Assembly (NCBI GenBank): GCA_963803245.1
Contig: CAWDLI010000015.1
Span: 186,001 to 250,000, forward strand
Length of the DNA: 64,000 nt
Direction: 5' to 3'
Origin: JACVRW01 sp963803245
GTDB taxonomy: Bacteria; Actinomycetota; Thermoleophilia; Solirubrobacterales; Thermoleophilaceae
Shown: in pieces, positions 50,904-59,808 of the stretch
How positions within the stretch are numbered: the stretch's first letter is position 1
Layout: every line of letters begins with the position of its first letter
Notes under the pieces: model-generated
Seen by the model: only the letters and a program-made list of their open reading frames with translations
What the model was told of the DNA's origin: nothing
Databases searched by the model: none
Made by a program: the position numbers and the translations under genes

Positions 50904-51740
50904 TCAGGCCGCGGCGGCGATCCGCTCGAGCTCGTCTCCCGCGAGCTCCAGGTCCCCGGCCGCGACGTTCTCCTCGAGGTGCGCCACGGATGCGGTGCCC
51001 GGGATCGGCAGCATCACCTCGGACCGACCCAGCAGCCACGCGAGCGCCACCTGGCTCGGGGTGGCGTCATGTGCGCGCGCGAGCTCGTCCAATGGGCCGC
51101 CCGGGCGCGCCAGCCCGCCCGTGGCGAGCGGGAACCAGGGAATGAAGCCGATGCCGGCCTCGGTGCAGGCGTCGAGCACGTCCTCGGAGTGACGGTCCTC
51201 CAGGTTGAAGCGGTTCTGCACCGTCACGACGTCCACGAGCTCACGGGAGCGCTCGAGCTCGTCGATCGACACGTTGGAGACGCCGATGTGGCGGATCTTG
51301 CCCTCGTCCTGCAGCTCCTTGAGCGCGCCGAGCGAATCCTCGAGCGGCACGTTCGGATCGGGCGAGTGGAGCTGGTAGAGGTCGATCCGGTCGAGCTTCA
51401 GGCGCCGCAGGCTGCCCTCGCAGCATTCCTTGAGGCGCTCGGGCCGCGCGTCGCGCGGCCATTCGCCCGGACCGGTGCGCCGCAGCCCGCCCTTGGTGGC
51501 GATCAGGAGCCCCTCGGGATACGGGTGCAGTGCCTCGGCGATCAGGCTCTCGCTCACGTCGGGGCCGTACGAGTCGGCGGTGTCGATCAGGTTCACGCCG
51601 AGCTCGACGGCCCGCCGCAGCACGGCGCGCGCCTCGTCGGGGTCCTCAGGCGGTCCCCAGATGCCCGGGCCGGTGATGCGCATGGCGCCGAAGCCCAGTC
51701 GCCGCACCTCGATGTCACCGCCGATCCTGAAGGTCGTCAT
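50904..51740 (-). CDS. Aldo/keto reductase
   Basis: 278 residues. Catalytic tetrad elements: NLIDTADSYGPDVSESLIAEAL (Asp and Tyr), LLIATKGGLRR (Lys) and IDLYQLHSPDPN (His). The C-terminal cofactor segment LLGRSEVMLPIPGTASVAHLEENVAA binds NADP(H). Belongs to the bacterial YajO/oxidoreductase branch, acting on aldehydes or ketones. It reads toward the hairpin at 50857. Confidence 0.92.
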   Translation of the reverse strand: MTTFRIGGDIEVRRLGFGAMRITGPGIWGPPEDPDEARAVLRRAVELGVNLIDTADSYGPDVSESLIAEALHPYPEGLLIATKGGLRRTGPGEWPRDARPERLKECCEGSLRRLKLDRIDLYQLHSPDPNVPLEDSLGALKELQDEGKIRHIGVSNVSIDELERSRELVDVVTVQNRFNLEDRHSEDVLDACTEAGIGFIPWFPLATGGLARPGGPLDELARAHDATPSQVALAWLLGRSEVMLPIPGTASVAHLEENVAAGDLELAGDELERIAAAA

Positions 51741-51788
51741 GTCAGCGAGCGTAACGACGCCCGGCGTTCACAAAGGGTCAGCAGCGGT

Positions 51789-54700
51789 TCACAGGGGGCG
51801 GCGAACGCCCCCGAGCTCTTCCCGGAGCTCCTGTGCGCGCTCGCGGAACCGCTCGACGCTCTCCAGCTTGATGTCCTCGTAGCCGCGCACGAGGTCGGGC
51901 AGCTCGCAGAGCTCCACGGCGGTCGCGTGAGTGGCCGGCGTCAGGGCCGCGAGGGCCTCGGACACGAGCTCCTCGTACTCGCCGACGAGCCGGCGCTCGA
52001 CGCGGCGCACGCGCGCCAGGCCGAACGGGTCGAGCGGAGTGCCGCGCAGGCGGCGCATGGAGCGCAGGAGACGGAAGGCCGGCACGAACCAGCGCCCGAG
52101 CTTCAGCTTGCGCTTGAGGCCCAGCGCCCGGAGGAGCGGCGGGTGGAGGTTGAACCACACGCGGGCACCCTCGCCCAGCTCCCGGTCGAGCTTTGCGCGC
52201 TCGAACGAGTCCAGGTGCAGCCGGGCCACCTCGTACTCGTCCTTGTAGGCCATCAGCTTGAAGAGGTTGCGCGCCACCGCCTCGGCCAGGTCGCCACGAC
52301 CGGGCACCCGCTCCTGCTCCGCCACCTGCACGCGGCGAACGGCCTCGGCGTAGCGCCGGGCGTAGGCGGCGCTCTGGAAGGCCGTCAGCTCGGGTACGCG
52401 AATCTCCACGAGGCGGCGCAGGTCGCCGGCGTCCCCGTCCACTGCCAGGTCCACCAGCTCGCGCTCGGTCTCCGAGACCTCGGGCGCGGGCGGCTCGGGC
52501 TCCGCGGTGGCGCTCTCCACGGCGTCCGGGCACGCGACCACGGCCCGTCCCCAGGCGAACGCGGCGAGGTTCTTCTCGACGGCCGCCCCGTTCAGGCGGA
52601 TCGCCTGCTCGAGCGCCGCCAGCGACACCGGCAGCAGGCCGCGCTGGAAGGCCGCGCCGAGCGCCAGGGTGTTGGCCATCATGTGGTCGCCGAAGAGCCG
52701 CTCGGAGAGACCCTGGGCGTCGAGGTAGAGGTTGAGCTCGCGGCGCGTGACCGCGTCGATGCGGTCGAGCTGGCCCGACAGCTCGGGGAAGCGCTCACCT
52801 GGATCGATCACCATGCGGCCCGTGGGCACGGCGCTGGTGGAGACGACCGCCACCGTGCTCGCCGGAGTGGCCGTGGCGAGGTTCGAGTCCGACGAGGCGC
52901 CGAGGAGGTCGAAGCCGAGGTACACGTCGACGCTGCCCGCCGGGGCCTTGCTCGCCGACGCGAGCTCCCCGCGCGAGATGCGCAGATCGGACACCACCGG
53001 ACCGCCCTTCTGGGACAGGCCGGTCTGGTCGAGCCCGCGCACCTGAAGACCGTCGATCAGCGCCGCCATCCCGAGCACCTGGCTCACGGTCACGACGCCG
53101 GTGCCGCCCACGCCCATCATGCGCACGCCGCACTCGGCGTCGCTCACGACCCGCTGGGGCTCCGGAAGCGACGCCGGCGGCGCGGGGGCCTCCACGCGCG
53201 CGACCTTGCCGGGCACGACCGTGAGGAACGAGGGGCAGTCTCCCTCGACGCAGGAGTAGTCCTTGTTGCACGAGGCCTGGTGGATCTGCGTCTTGCGGCC
53301 GAACTCGGTCTCCACGGGCATGACCGACAGGCAGCTCGACTTCTTGCCGCAGTCGCCGCAGCCCTCGCACACGCGCTCGTTGATCCAGATCCGCTCGACG
53401 GGGTCGGGAGCCTTTCCGCGCTTGCGCTTGCGCCGCAGCTCGGCGGCGCACTCCTGGTCGTGGATCAGCACGGTCACGCCGTCGACCTCGGCCAGCTCGC
53501 GCTGGGCATCGAGCAGGTCGCCGCGGTCGCGCAGCTCGGCGATCGACGCGAGCTTCACGCCGCGGTAGCGCTCGGGCTCCTCGGTGGTCACGATGATGCG
53601 CCGGACGCCCTCCAGCTCGAGCCAGCGGGTGAGCTCGGGCACGCTCATGCCGCCCTCCACGTTCTGGCCGCCGGTCATGGCCACCGCGCCGTTGAAGAGC
53701 AGCTTGTAGGTGATGTTCACGCCCGCGGCCACCGCGGCCCGCACCGCCAGCGAGCCCGAGTGGTGGAAGGTCCCGTCGCCGATGTTCTGGACGAGGTGCC
53801 GATCGTCGGTGAACGGCTGCATGCCGATCCACTGAGCGCCCTCGCCGCCCATCTGCGTGATCCCGGTGATCTCGCCCTTGCCCTCCGGGTTGAGCAGCAC
53901 CATCGTGTGGCAGCCGATGCCGGCCCCCACGAGCGTGCCCTCGGGGGCCTTGGTCGAGCTGTTGTGGGGGCAGCCGGAGCAGAAGAAGGGCGAGCGAGCC
54001 GCCATCGGGAGCGGTCGCGGGCGGGCGGCTATCTCGTCGAGGGCGCGGAGGCCGCTCTCGACCGAGGGCAGCTCGACGCGCGAGCGCAGCCTCGCCGCGA
54101 CCGCGCGGGCCACCAGGTCGGCGTCCAGGTCCAGCTCCGCGGGCAGCAGCACCTCGCCGCGCTCGTCGCGCTTGCCCACGATCCGGGGCGCCCCGGCCAC
54201 GCCGTAGAGCACCTCCTTCAGGGAGCTCTCCACGAACGGGCCCTTCTCCTCGACCACGAGGATCTCGTCGAGGCCGTGAGCGAAGGCGCGCACCGTGTCC
54301 GGCTCGAGCGGCCAGATCATGCCGAGCTTGAGGATCCGCACTCCCGCGCGCTCGAGCTCGCGCTCCTCGAGGCCGAGCCGGCGGAGCGCGTGGCGCAGGT
54401 CGTAGTGGGCCTTGCCGGCGGTGACGATGCCGAGCCAGGCGTCGCGGGCGCCCTCCACGCGGTTCACGTCGTTCGCCCGTGCGTAGGCGAGCGCGAGCTC
54501 GGTGCGGGGTCCGAGCATGGTCCGCTCCATGTCGACCGAGGCGGGGGCCAGCAGGTTCCCGTTCGGCACGTGCTCGTAGGGGCGCCCCTGCCAGATCACC
54601 TCGGGCAGCTCGGGTACGACCCGGCCGGCGCCCACGTCGGCGGTTCCCGACGCGTCGGCCACGCTCGTGACGATCTTGAAGCCGCACCAGAGGCCGGACG

Positions 54701-55367
54701 CGCGCGAGCAGGCGTAGGCGTGGAGTCCGAGGTCCAGCACGTCCTGCACGTCGCCGGGCGCGAAGACCGGCATGTGCAGGCTCGCCAGCAGCGCCTCGGA
54801 GGCGCTCGGGATCGTGGAGGACTTGCAGCTGGGGTCGTCGCCCACCACGGCGAGGGCGCCGCCGGTGCGCGAGACCCCGACGAAGTTGCCGTGGCGGAGC
54901 GAGTCGGCGGCGCGGTCGAGTCCGGGCGCCTTGCCGTACCACATGGCGAGCACGCCGTCGTAGCGCGAGCCGGGCAGGCTGCCGGCGAGCTGGCTTCCCC
55001 AGGCCGAGGTGGCGCCGAGCTCCTCGTTCAGGCCCGGCACGTGGCGCACGTGGTGCTCCGCGCACAGCCCGGCGCGGCGCTGAAGCTCCTGGTCGAGCCC
55101 GCCGAGCGGCGAGCCCTGGTAGCCGGAGACGAGCGTGCCCGTGTGGAGTCCGCGGTCGCGGTCGGCGCGGTGCTGGTCGAGCACGAGCCGGACGAGGCCC
55201 TGTACGCCGGTCAGGAGGATCCGGCCGTCCTCGAGCACGTACCTGTCGTCGAGGCTGACCTCGCGGAGGGCGTCCTGCCGCTGTCCGCGCGTGGGGCCGC
55301 CGCGGCGTCTTTCGGCGCGCTGCTGCCTACGCCGGTCAGGGCGGTCGCGAAGCGCGGTCGGATTCAC
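51789..55367 (-). CDS. Indolepyruvate:ferredoxin oxidoreductase family protein (single-chain fusion)
   Basis: 1192 residues from GTG 55367, chosen because AAGGGAGAG sits about 6 bases upstream; ATG 55388 would add seven residues. N-terminal pyruvate-ferredoxin-oxidoreductase-like domain (VSGYQGSPLGGLDQEL). Middle: FFCSGCPHNSSTKAPEGTLVGAGIGCH and the TPP site NIGDGTFHHSGSLAVRAAV. Then a [4Fe-4S]-type cluster of cysteines (CEGCGDCGKKSSC...CNKDYSCVEGDC), the gamma-type domain VRMMGVGGTGVVTVSQVLGMAA, and a C-terminal DUF6537-type helical region. It oxidatively decarboxylates aryl or branched 2-keto acids to acyl-CoA, reducing ferredoxin. It is divergent from an amino-acid dehydrogenase that could supply the keto acids. 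Confidence 0.92.
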   Translation of the reverse strand: MNPTALRDRPDRRRQQRAERRRGGPTRGQRQDALREVSLDDRYVLEDGRILLTGVQGLVRLVLDQHRADRDRGLHTGTLVSGYQGSPLGGLDQELQRRAGLCAEHHVRHVPGLNEELGATSAWGSQLAGSLPGSRYDGVLAMWYGKAPGLDRAADSLRHGNFVGVSRTGGALAVVGDDPSCKSSTIPSASEALLASLHMPVFAPGDVQDVLDLGLHAYACSRASGLWCGFKIVTSVADASGTADVGAGRVVPELPEVIWQGRPYEHVPNGNLLAPASVDMERTMLGPRTELALAYARANDVNRVEGARDAWLGIVTAGKAHYDLRHALRRLGLEERELERAGVRILKLGMIWPLEPDTVRAFAHGLDEILVVEEKGPFVESSLKEVLYGVAGAPRIVGKRDERGEVLLPAELDLDADLVARAVAARLRSRVELPSVESGLRALDEIAARPRPLPMAARSPFFCSGCPHNSSTKAPEGTLVGAGIGCHTMVLLNPEGKGEITGITQMGGEGAQWIGMQPFTDDRHLVQNIGDGTFHHSGSLAVRAAVAAGVNITYKLLFNGAVAMTGGQNVEGGMSVPELTRWLELEGVRRIIVTTEEPERYRGVKLASIAELRDRGDLLDAQRELAEVDGVTVLIHDQECAAELRRKRKRGKAPDPVERIWINERVCEGCGDCGKKSSCLSVMPVETEFGRKTQIHQASCNKDYSCVEGDCPSFLTVVPGKVARVEAPAPPASLPEPQRVVSDAECGVRMMGVGGTGVVTVSQVLGMAALIDGLQVRGLDQTGLSQKGGPVVSDLRISRGELASASKAPAGSVDVYLGFDLLGASSDSNLATATPASTVAVVSTSAVPTGRMVIDPGERFPELSGQLDRIDAVTRRELNLYLDAQGLSERLFGDHMMANTLALGAAFQRGLLPVSLAALEQAIRLNGAAVEKNLAAFAWGRAVVACPDAVESATAEPEPPAPEVSETERELVDLAVDGDAGDLRRLVEIRVPELTAFQSAAYARRYAEAVRRVQVAEQERVPGRGDLAEAVARNLFKLMAYKDEYEVARLHLDSFERAKLDRELGEGARVWFNLHPPLLRALGLKRKLKLGRWFVPAFRLLRSMRRLRGTPLDPFGLARVRRVERRLVGEYEELVSEALAALTPATHATAVELCELPDLVRGYEDIKLESVERFRERAQELREELGGVRRPL

Positions 55368-55494
55368 TCGTCTCTCCCTTGATTCCATGCTGGCGGCCAG
55401 CCTATGGCAAACAGAACTTACCATTGATGGCACATGGAGCGCTACGCCATCGTGGCGAGCGCCCCTGGACTGCATGTCCTCCACTATTGGTCCG

Positions 55495-55518
55495 GTTCCC
55501 GTTGATGTCAAGGGGAAC
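55495..55518. promoter_or_regulatory. Large palindrome, likely GntR operator
   Basis: Arms GTTCCCGTTGA and TCAAGGGGAAC around TG; ten of eleven pairs are complementary (one G-G mismatch). The element ends about 20 bases before the dehydrogenase start and lies in the 170-bp divergent region shared with the ferredoxin oxidoreductase gene. The dehydrogenase operon itself encodes a GntR regulator, the best candidate to bind here. Confidence 0.6.
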
Positions 55519-55538
55519 ACGCGTTATGGTCAAGAGTG

Positions 55539-56615
55539 ATGACCATTTCCGCGCGGCCCCCGCTTCGCCCCTCGCTCGCACTCGCCGACGACGACCACGA
55601 GCGGATCGTGATCCGCCAGGATCCGGCCACAGGGCTGCGCTTCATCGTCGCCGTGCACTCCACCGTTCTGGGCCCTGCGCTCGGCGGTCTTCGCCTCAAG
55701 CGCTACTCCGGTGGGCTGAGCGAGGCGCTCGCCGACGTGATGGGTCTCGCCCGCACGATGACCCTCAAGGCCTCGGCAGCCGGGCTGGCGCTCGGCGGCG
55801 GCAAGGCCGTGATGATCGACGACGGCAATGCAGACTCGCGCGATGCCCGCCTCGTCCAGGCGGCGGGCGTGATCCACGAGATGGGCGGCGACTACATCAC
55901 CGCCGAGGACATCGGCACCACGACCGCCGACATGGACTTGATGTCGCGCCACAGCCCCTACGTCGTGGGCCGCTCGCTGGAGCAGGGCGGCGGCGGCGAC
56001 CCCTCCCCCGTCACCGCCGAGACCGTCTTCCAGGCCATCCGCCGCGGGCTCGGCGCCGCCACCGGCTCCCAGGACGTGGACGGCCGGCACGTCGGCGTGG
56101 TCGGGCTCGGCAAGGTCGGCTACTCGCTGGCCACCCGGCTCGCCGCGGCCGGTGCCGACGTGGTGGCCTGCGACCTCGACGACGCGCGCGCCGAGCGCTG
56201 CGCCGCCGAGCACGGGATCCGCGTCGCCCCTTCGGCCGAGGCCGTTCTCACGATGCACCTGGACGTGGTCGCCCCCTGCGCCGCCGGCGGGATGATCGAC
56301 GACGCGCTGGCCGGCGCGATCGACTGCCGCGTGGTGGCCGGCGCCGCCAACAACCCGCTCACGAGCCGCGAGGTGGCGCGCACGCTCGCGCGCCGCGACG
56401 TGCTCTACGTGCCCGACTTCCTCGCCAACTGCGGCGGCCTCATCCACGTGGCCAGCGAGTGGTACGGCCAGGACGGCCCCGACGAGGCCGATCTCGTCGA
56501 GCGCGCGATGGACTGCCTGGAGCGCGCGATCGCCACCGCCGAGGCCGAGGGCTCCACCCCGGTCGACGTGGCCGAGCGCCTGGCGCTCGAGCGCGTGGCG
56601 TCAGCCCGCACGTGA
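55539..56615 (+). CDS. Glu/Leu/Phe/Val family amino-acid dehydrogenase
   Basis: 358 residues from ATG 55539 (GTG 55536 is in frame just before). N-terminal domain: IVAVHSTVLGPALGGLRLKRY, then LALGGGKAVMIDD with the catalytic Lys, and GGDYITAEDIGTTTADMDLM with the Asp. The Rossmann domain follows as VGVVGLGKVGYSLATRLAAAGADVVACDLD, then AGAANNPL. This is the leucine/valine dehydrogenase branch: NAD+-dependent oxidative deamination to 2-keto acids and ammonia. Divergent from the keto-acid:ferredoxin oxidoreductase; co-transcribed with the GntR gene by a GTGA overlap. Confidence 0.9.
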   Translation: MTISARPPLRPSLALADDDHERIVIRQDPATGLRFIVAVHSTVLGPALGGLRLKRYSGGLSEALADVMGLARTMTLKASAAGLALGGGKAVMIDDGNADSRDARLVQAAGVIHEMGGDYITAEDIGTTTADMDLMSRHSPYVVGRSLEQGGGGDPSPVTAETVFQAIRRGLGAATGSQDVDGRHVGVVGLGKVGYSLATRLAAAGADVVACDLDDARAERCAAEHGIRVAPSAEAVLTMHLDVVAPCAAGGMIDDALAGAIDCRVVAGAANNPLTSREVARTLARRDVLYVPDFLANCGGLIHVASEWYGQDGPDEADLVERAMDCLERAIATAEAEGSTPVDVAERLALERVASART

Positions 56616-57451
56616 TCACCCGAGTCCCGCCCGCCGACCGGCCATATACTCGCGCCGGTTTGCAGAGCGACTTCGAACCGGTCGCCACACGACGCACCTT
56701 CGAGGAGGCCGTCGAGCAGATCGCGGAGAAGGTCAAGGCCGGCGACCTGCACGTGGGCGACCGCCTCCCCTCCGAGCGCGAGCTTGCCGCGCGCATGCAG
56801 ATCAGCCGTCCGACCCTGCGCGAGGCGATCAAGGTGCTGGCCGAGGCCGGCGTGCTCGACGTCCGCCGCGGTCAGGCCGGGGGCATCTTCGTGGCCTCAG
56901 AGCTCATCCCCCGTGAGCTGCTGCGCAGCCGCCAGGAGATCCGCGTGAGCGAGGTGGCCGGCGTGCTCGAGGCGCGGAGGCTGCTCGAGCCGCGCGTGGC
57001 TCAGCTCGCGGCCGTGCACGCGAGCGAGGACGACTTCGCGGTGATGTCGGCCCTGATCGAGCGCAAGCGCGAGCTCGCCCGCCGCGACGACGTGCTCCGC
57101 CACGAGGACCTCTTCCTCCAGCTCGACCTCAAGTTCCACCTGGCGATGGCCCACGCCACCCGCAACTCCACGGTCGTTTCCCTGATGCGCAGCCTCTTCA
57201 AGCGACTCGAGATCGCGCGCGACATGGCGGTGCACGCGCCACCGGTGCCCGACTGGGTGATCGACGTGCACGAGCGCACGCTGGCCGCGATCCGCAGCGC
57301 CGACTTCCCGGCGATCGAGGAAGTGATGGACGAGCACCTGGCCCAGCTCGAGCAGATCTGGGAGCAGGAGACCGGCCGTGGCCTGGTGCGGCCGCTGCCC
57401 GACTTCCTCCAGCCCGTGGCCGCGCGGTCGCGCGCCTTGCGCGCGGGCTAG
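56612..57451 (+). CDS. GntR family transcriptional regulator (FadR subfamily)
   Basis: 279 residues from GTG 56612, overlapping the dehydrogenase stop (GTGA). N-terminal winged helix: AVEQIAEKVKAGDLHVGDRLPSERELAARMQISRPTLREAIKVLAEAGVLDVRRGQAGGIFV. The C-terminal FCD domain is helical with the metal/ligand pattern EARRLLEPRVA, DLKFHLAMAHATRN and DVHERTLAAI. It most likely senses an organic or amino acid and controls the adjacent amino-acid oxidation genes. A later start near 56660 is possible. Confidence 0.9.
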   Translation: MITRVPPADRPYTRAGLQSDFEPVATRRTFEEAVEQIAEKVKAGDLHVGDRLPSERELAARMQISRPTLREAIKVLAEAGVLDVRRGQAGGIFVASELIPRELLRSRQEIRVSEVAGVLEARRLLEPRVAQLAAVHASEDDFAVMSALIERKRELARRDDVLRHEDLFLQLDLKFHLAMAHATRNSTVVSLMRSLFKRLEIARDMAVHAPPVPDWVIDVHERTLAAIRSADFPAIEEVMDEHLAQLEQIWEQETGRGLVRPLPDFLQPVAARSRALRAG

Positions 57452-57461
57452 CCTCCCAGCG

Positions 57462-58322
57462 GTGACCGCCCCGCTCCTCGTCGTTGACGCGCCGTCGATG
57501 CTCTTCAGGGCGTTCTACGCCCTCCCCGACACCATCACCGGCAAGGACGACCAGCCGGTGAACGCGCTGCTCGGCACCGCGAACCTCGTCCTGCGCGAGG
57601 TCGAGGAGCACTCGCCGCGTGCGGTGGTGCTCTGCTTCGGCCCCGACGCCGCCGAATACAGGGTCGAGCTCTACGACGGCTACCACGCGGAACGCCCCGA
57701 GGTGCCCGACTTGCTGGCGCCCCAGTTCGCCGATTCGCGGGCGTTCTTCGAGGCCTTCGGCTGGACCGTGGCCTGGCACGACTCGCTCGAGGCCGATGAC
57801 CTGCTCGGCACCTACGCGCGGCTCGAGGCTGAGGCGGGCGGCCGGGTGCTCGTGATGACCGGCGACCGCGACATGTTCCAGTGCGCGTCCGAGAACGTGA
57901 CCGTGCTGTACGTGCGCACCGGCGGGCGCGGCGCCGAGCCGGTGGGCCCCGCCGAGGTGCGCAAGCGCTACGGCGTGAAGCCGGAGCAGGTGCCCGACTT
58001 CATCGCACTGCGCGGCGATCCCTCCGACGGGATCCCCGGCGCGCGCGGGATCGGCGAGAAGACGGCGGCCGAGCTGCTCAAGCGGCACGGGTCGCTCGAG
58101 GCGGCCCTCGATGGCGCGGTGCGCGAGACGAAGCCGAGCGTCCGCGCAGCGCTGATCGACCAGCGCGACGAGCTGCTGCGCTTCAAGGACATCGCGACCC
58201 TTCGCGACGCCGGTGTGAAGCCGCCCAAGGACCGCGTCACAGACTTCGCCGGCGCGGCGGCCGCCGCCCGCGAGCGCGGGATCAACCGGCTGGCCAAGCG
58301 GCTCGAGGACCAGGCGAGCTAG
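57462..58322 (+). CDS. 5'-3' exonuclease (FEN-like, stand-alone)
   Basis: 286 residues from GTG 57462. It matches the N-terminal nuclease domain of DNA polymerase I as a separate protein: LLVVDAPSMLFRAFYALP, AVVLCFGPDAAEYRVELYDGYHAER, SLEADDLLGTYARLA (acidic metal-binding cluster), VMTGDRDMFQCAS, and the H3TH element LRGDPSDGIPGARGIGEKTAAELL. It removes RNA primers or flaps. Its TAG overlaps the TAG of the convergent SnoaL-like gene (CTAG). Confidence 0.92.
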   Translation: MTAPLLVVDAPSMLFRAFYALPDTITGKDDQPVNALLGTANLVLREVEEHSPRAVVLCFGPDAAEYRVELYDGYHAERPEVPDLLAPQFADSRAFFEAFGWTVAWHDSLEADDLLGTYARLEAEAGGRVLVMTGDRDMFQCASENVTVLYVRTGGRGAEPVGPAEVRKRYGVKPEQVPDFIALRGDPSDGIPGARGIGEKTAAELLKRHGSLEAALDGAVRETKPSVRAALIDQRDELLRFKDIATLRDAGVKPPKDRVTDFAGAAAAARERGINRLAKRLEDQAS

Positions 58323-58714
58323 GTAGCGAAGCCCAGGGCTTCCAGCGCGTCCTCGCGCTCCTGGTACATCGAGAGGCGCTCGACGGCGCCGTCGCGGAAC
58401 GTCCACACCCAGGTCACGCGCGCCTGGACCTCGATCCCGTCGCGGCCCGTCAGATGCATCGTCCAGGGCACGACGACGTGCTCACCCGCCTCGATGAACT
58501 CGTGTGGCTCGATCCGGGCGGACTCCCAGCTGTCGGTGATCTCGTTCCAGAACCACATGATCCGATCCCGGCCGTAGACCCCGCGCAACGGCCCCGCGGC
58601 TCGGGAGAGATCCAGCTCGAAGTCCGGCGCGGCGACTTTCAGAATGGCCTCGATGTCGCCGCGGTTGTAGGCATCAATGGAGGTGCGCACCGTGTCCACG
58701 TTCGCCTGCGACAT
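58319..58714 (-). CDS. SnoaL-like (NTF2 fold) protein
   Basis: 131 residues from ATG 58714. VDTVRTSIDAYNRGDIEAILKVAAPDFELDLSRAAGPLRGVYGRDRIMWFWNEITDSWESARIEP and VQARVTWVWTFRDGAVERLSMYQ follow the common ketosteroid-isomerase-like pattern of actinobacteria. Reaction unknown. It lies 12 bp behind the TetR gene on the same strand, so the TetR protein may also govern it. Confidence 0.85.
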   Translation of the reverse strand: MSQANVDTVRTSIDAYNRGDIEAILKVAAPDFELDLSRAAGPLRGVYGRDRIMWFWNEITDSWESARIEPHEFIEAGEHVVVPWTMHLTGRDGIEVQARVTWVWTFRDGAVERLSMYQEREDALEALGFAT

Positions 58715-58726
58715 GCTGCGGCGACG

Positions 58727-59278
58727 CTAGCCGAAGATGCCCGCGGTGAACCTGGCAGCGGCCTCCAGCACCACGGGCTTCGGCACGTCGGGGTGGTCGA
58801 TCCACCAGAGCGCGAGCCCGGCCAGCCCGGTCCTGAGCAGCTCGGCGGTCGGCTCCACCTGCTCCGCCGGGATCCCCCCGCCCGCGTTGCCGGCCACGAA
58901 GCCGGCCATCACATCGCGGGCGCTCCGGGTCACGCGGAGGCGGAGCGCCTGGATCTCCTCGTCGCCGGCGCTGTCGCGGAAGAGCATGAGCCACGCGTGC
59001 TGGTTCTCACGGACGTAGTCCAGCCAGATCTCGAGGATCGCGTGGATGTCGGGCTCGCCGGTTCCCTCCAGGAAGCTGGGGAGGTCTGCCTCGTGCTTCT
59101 CCAGGAGCGCCATGTAGAGGGCCTTCTTCGATGCGAAGTGGCGATAGACCATCGGCTTCGTGACCCCCGCGGCGGCGGCCACGTCGTCTAGTCGGGTGCC
59201 GTCGTAGCCGCGCTCGGCGAAGAGCCGCCCGGCGGATCGGAAGATCACCTCACGTCGCTCGGGAGCAGAGATCCGCAT
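58727..59278 (-). CDS. TetR family transcriptional regulator
   Basis: 183 residues from ATG 59278. N-terminal HTH: VIFRSAGRLFAERGYDGTRLDDVAAAAGVTKPMVYRHFASKKALYMALLEKH, the classic TetR signature. The C-terminal ligand domain (about residues 60-183) is helical and not specific. It diverges from a cupin gene across 38 bp that contain repeated GTTAC half-sites. Confidence 0.92.
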   Translation of the reverse strand: MRISAPERREVIFRSAGRLFAERGYDGTRLDDVAAAAGVTKPMVYRHFASKKALYMALLEKHEADLPSFLEGTGEPDIHAILEIWLDYVRENQHAWLMLFRDSAGDEEIQALRLRVTRSARDVMAGFVAGNAGGGIPAEQVEPTAELLRTGLAGLALWWIDHPDVPKPVVLEAAARFTAGIFG

Positions 59279-59279
59279 G

Positions 59280-59312
59280 GTTACCGAAGAGTAACTTAAG
59301 CTGCTACGTTAC
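59280..59312. promoter_or_regulatory. Candidate TetR operator (GTTAC half-sites)
   Basis: GTTAC (59280-59284) and GTAAC (59291-59295) form an inverted repeat with a six-base spacer. A further GTTAC lies at 59308-59312. The sites fill the 38-bp gap between the divergent TetR and cupin genes, where a repressor would block both promoters. Confidence 0.6.
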
Positions 59313-59316
59313 CGGC

Positions 59317-59808
59317 ATGACCCCCACCACCCACGACCCAGTCCATCGCGCGCGCTACTCGTTCGAGCCCGACGGCGAGAACCTCTTCGTCGACACCTGG
59401 ATCGAGCCCGGCGGCGGCCTTCCGACCCACCTCCATCCCAACCAGGAGGAGGTCTGGTCCGTGCTCGACGGCGAGGTGCGCTTCCAGCTTGGGGACACCA
59501 AGCGCGTGATCGGCCCACAGGACGGCGAGATCCTGGTCGCTCCCGGCACCAAGCACTCCATCGAGAGCGTGATGGACCGCGACGCCCATCTGCGCTGCCA
59601 CGTCCGCCCCGGGCGACAGCTCCAGGCGTTCCTCGAGGACAGCGCGGCGGCGGCCCGCGAGGGCCTCTTCATGCGCGGCGGGATCCCGCGCAATCTGCGC
59701 GGCGCCCGCTGGGCGGCCGGCTTCCTCAAGCAGCACCGCGACGACGTCGTGATGACGTTCCCGCCGCGCCCCGTGCAGTCGGCGATGATCGCCCTGCTCG
59801 GGCGCTAG
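59317..59808 (+). CDS. Cupin domain protein
   Basis: 163 residues from ATG 59317. Motif 1: GGGLPTHLHPNQEEVWSVLDGEVRFQLGD (His, His, Glu); motif 2: ILVAPGTKHSIESVMD (His). A complete metal site is therefore likely. The C-terminal half (FLEDSAAAAREGLFMRGGIPRNLRGARWAAGFLKQHRDDVVMTF) is helical. It is controlled in all likelihood by the divergent TetR protein. The substrate is unknown. The TAG overlaps the VOC gene stop (CTAG). Confidence 0.88.
   Translation: MTPTTHDPVHRARYSFEPDGENLFVDTWIEPGGGLPTHLHPNQEEVWSVLDGEVRFQLGDTKRVIGPQDGEILVAPGTKHSIESVMDRDAHLRCHVRPGRQLQAFLEDSAAAAREGLFMRGGIPRNLRGARWAAGFLKQHRDDVVMTFPPRPVQSAMIALLGR

Noticed and set aside
50979..55382. A plus-strand frame of 1467 codons across the ferredoxin oxidoreductase gene
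   Set aside because: Composition is His/Glu/Leu/Arg-rich antisense, without domains, while the minus strand shows a complete enzyme with TPP and Fe-S motifs.
55420..55455. GATGGC/GCCATC inverted repeat as a second operator before the ferredoxin oxidoreductase gene
   Set aside because: Six-base arms with a 14-base spacer are expected by chance at this GC content; the palindrome at 55495 is far stronger.
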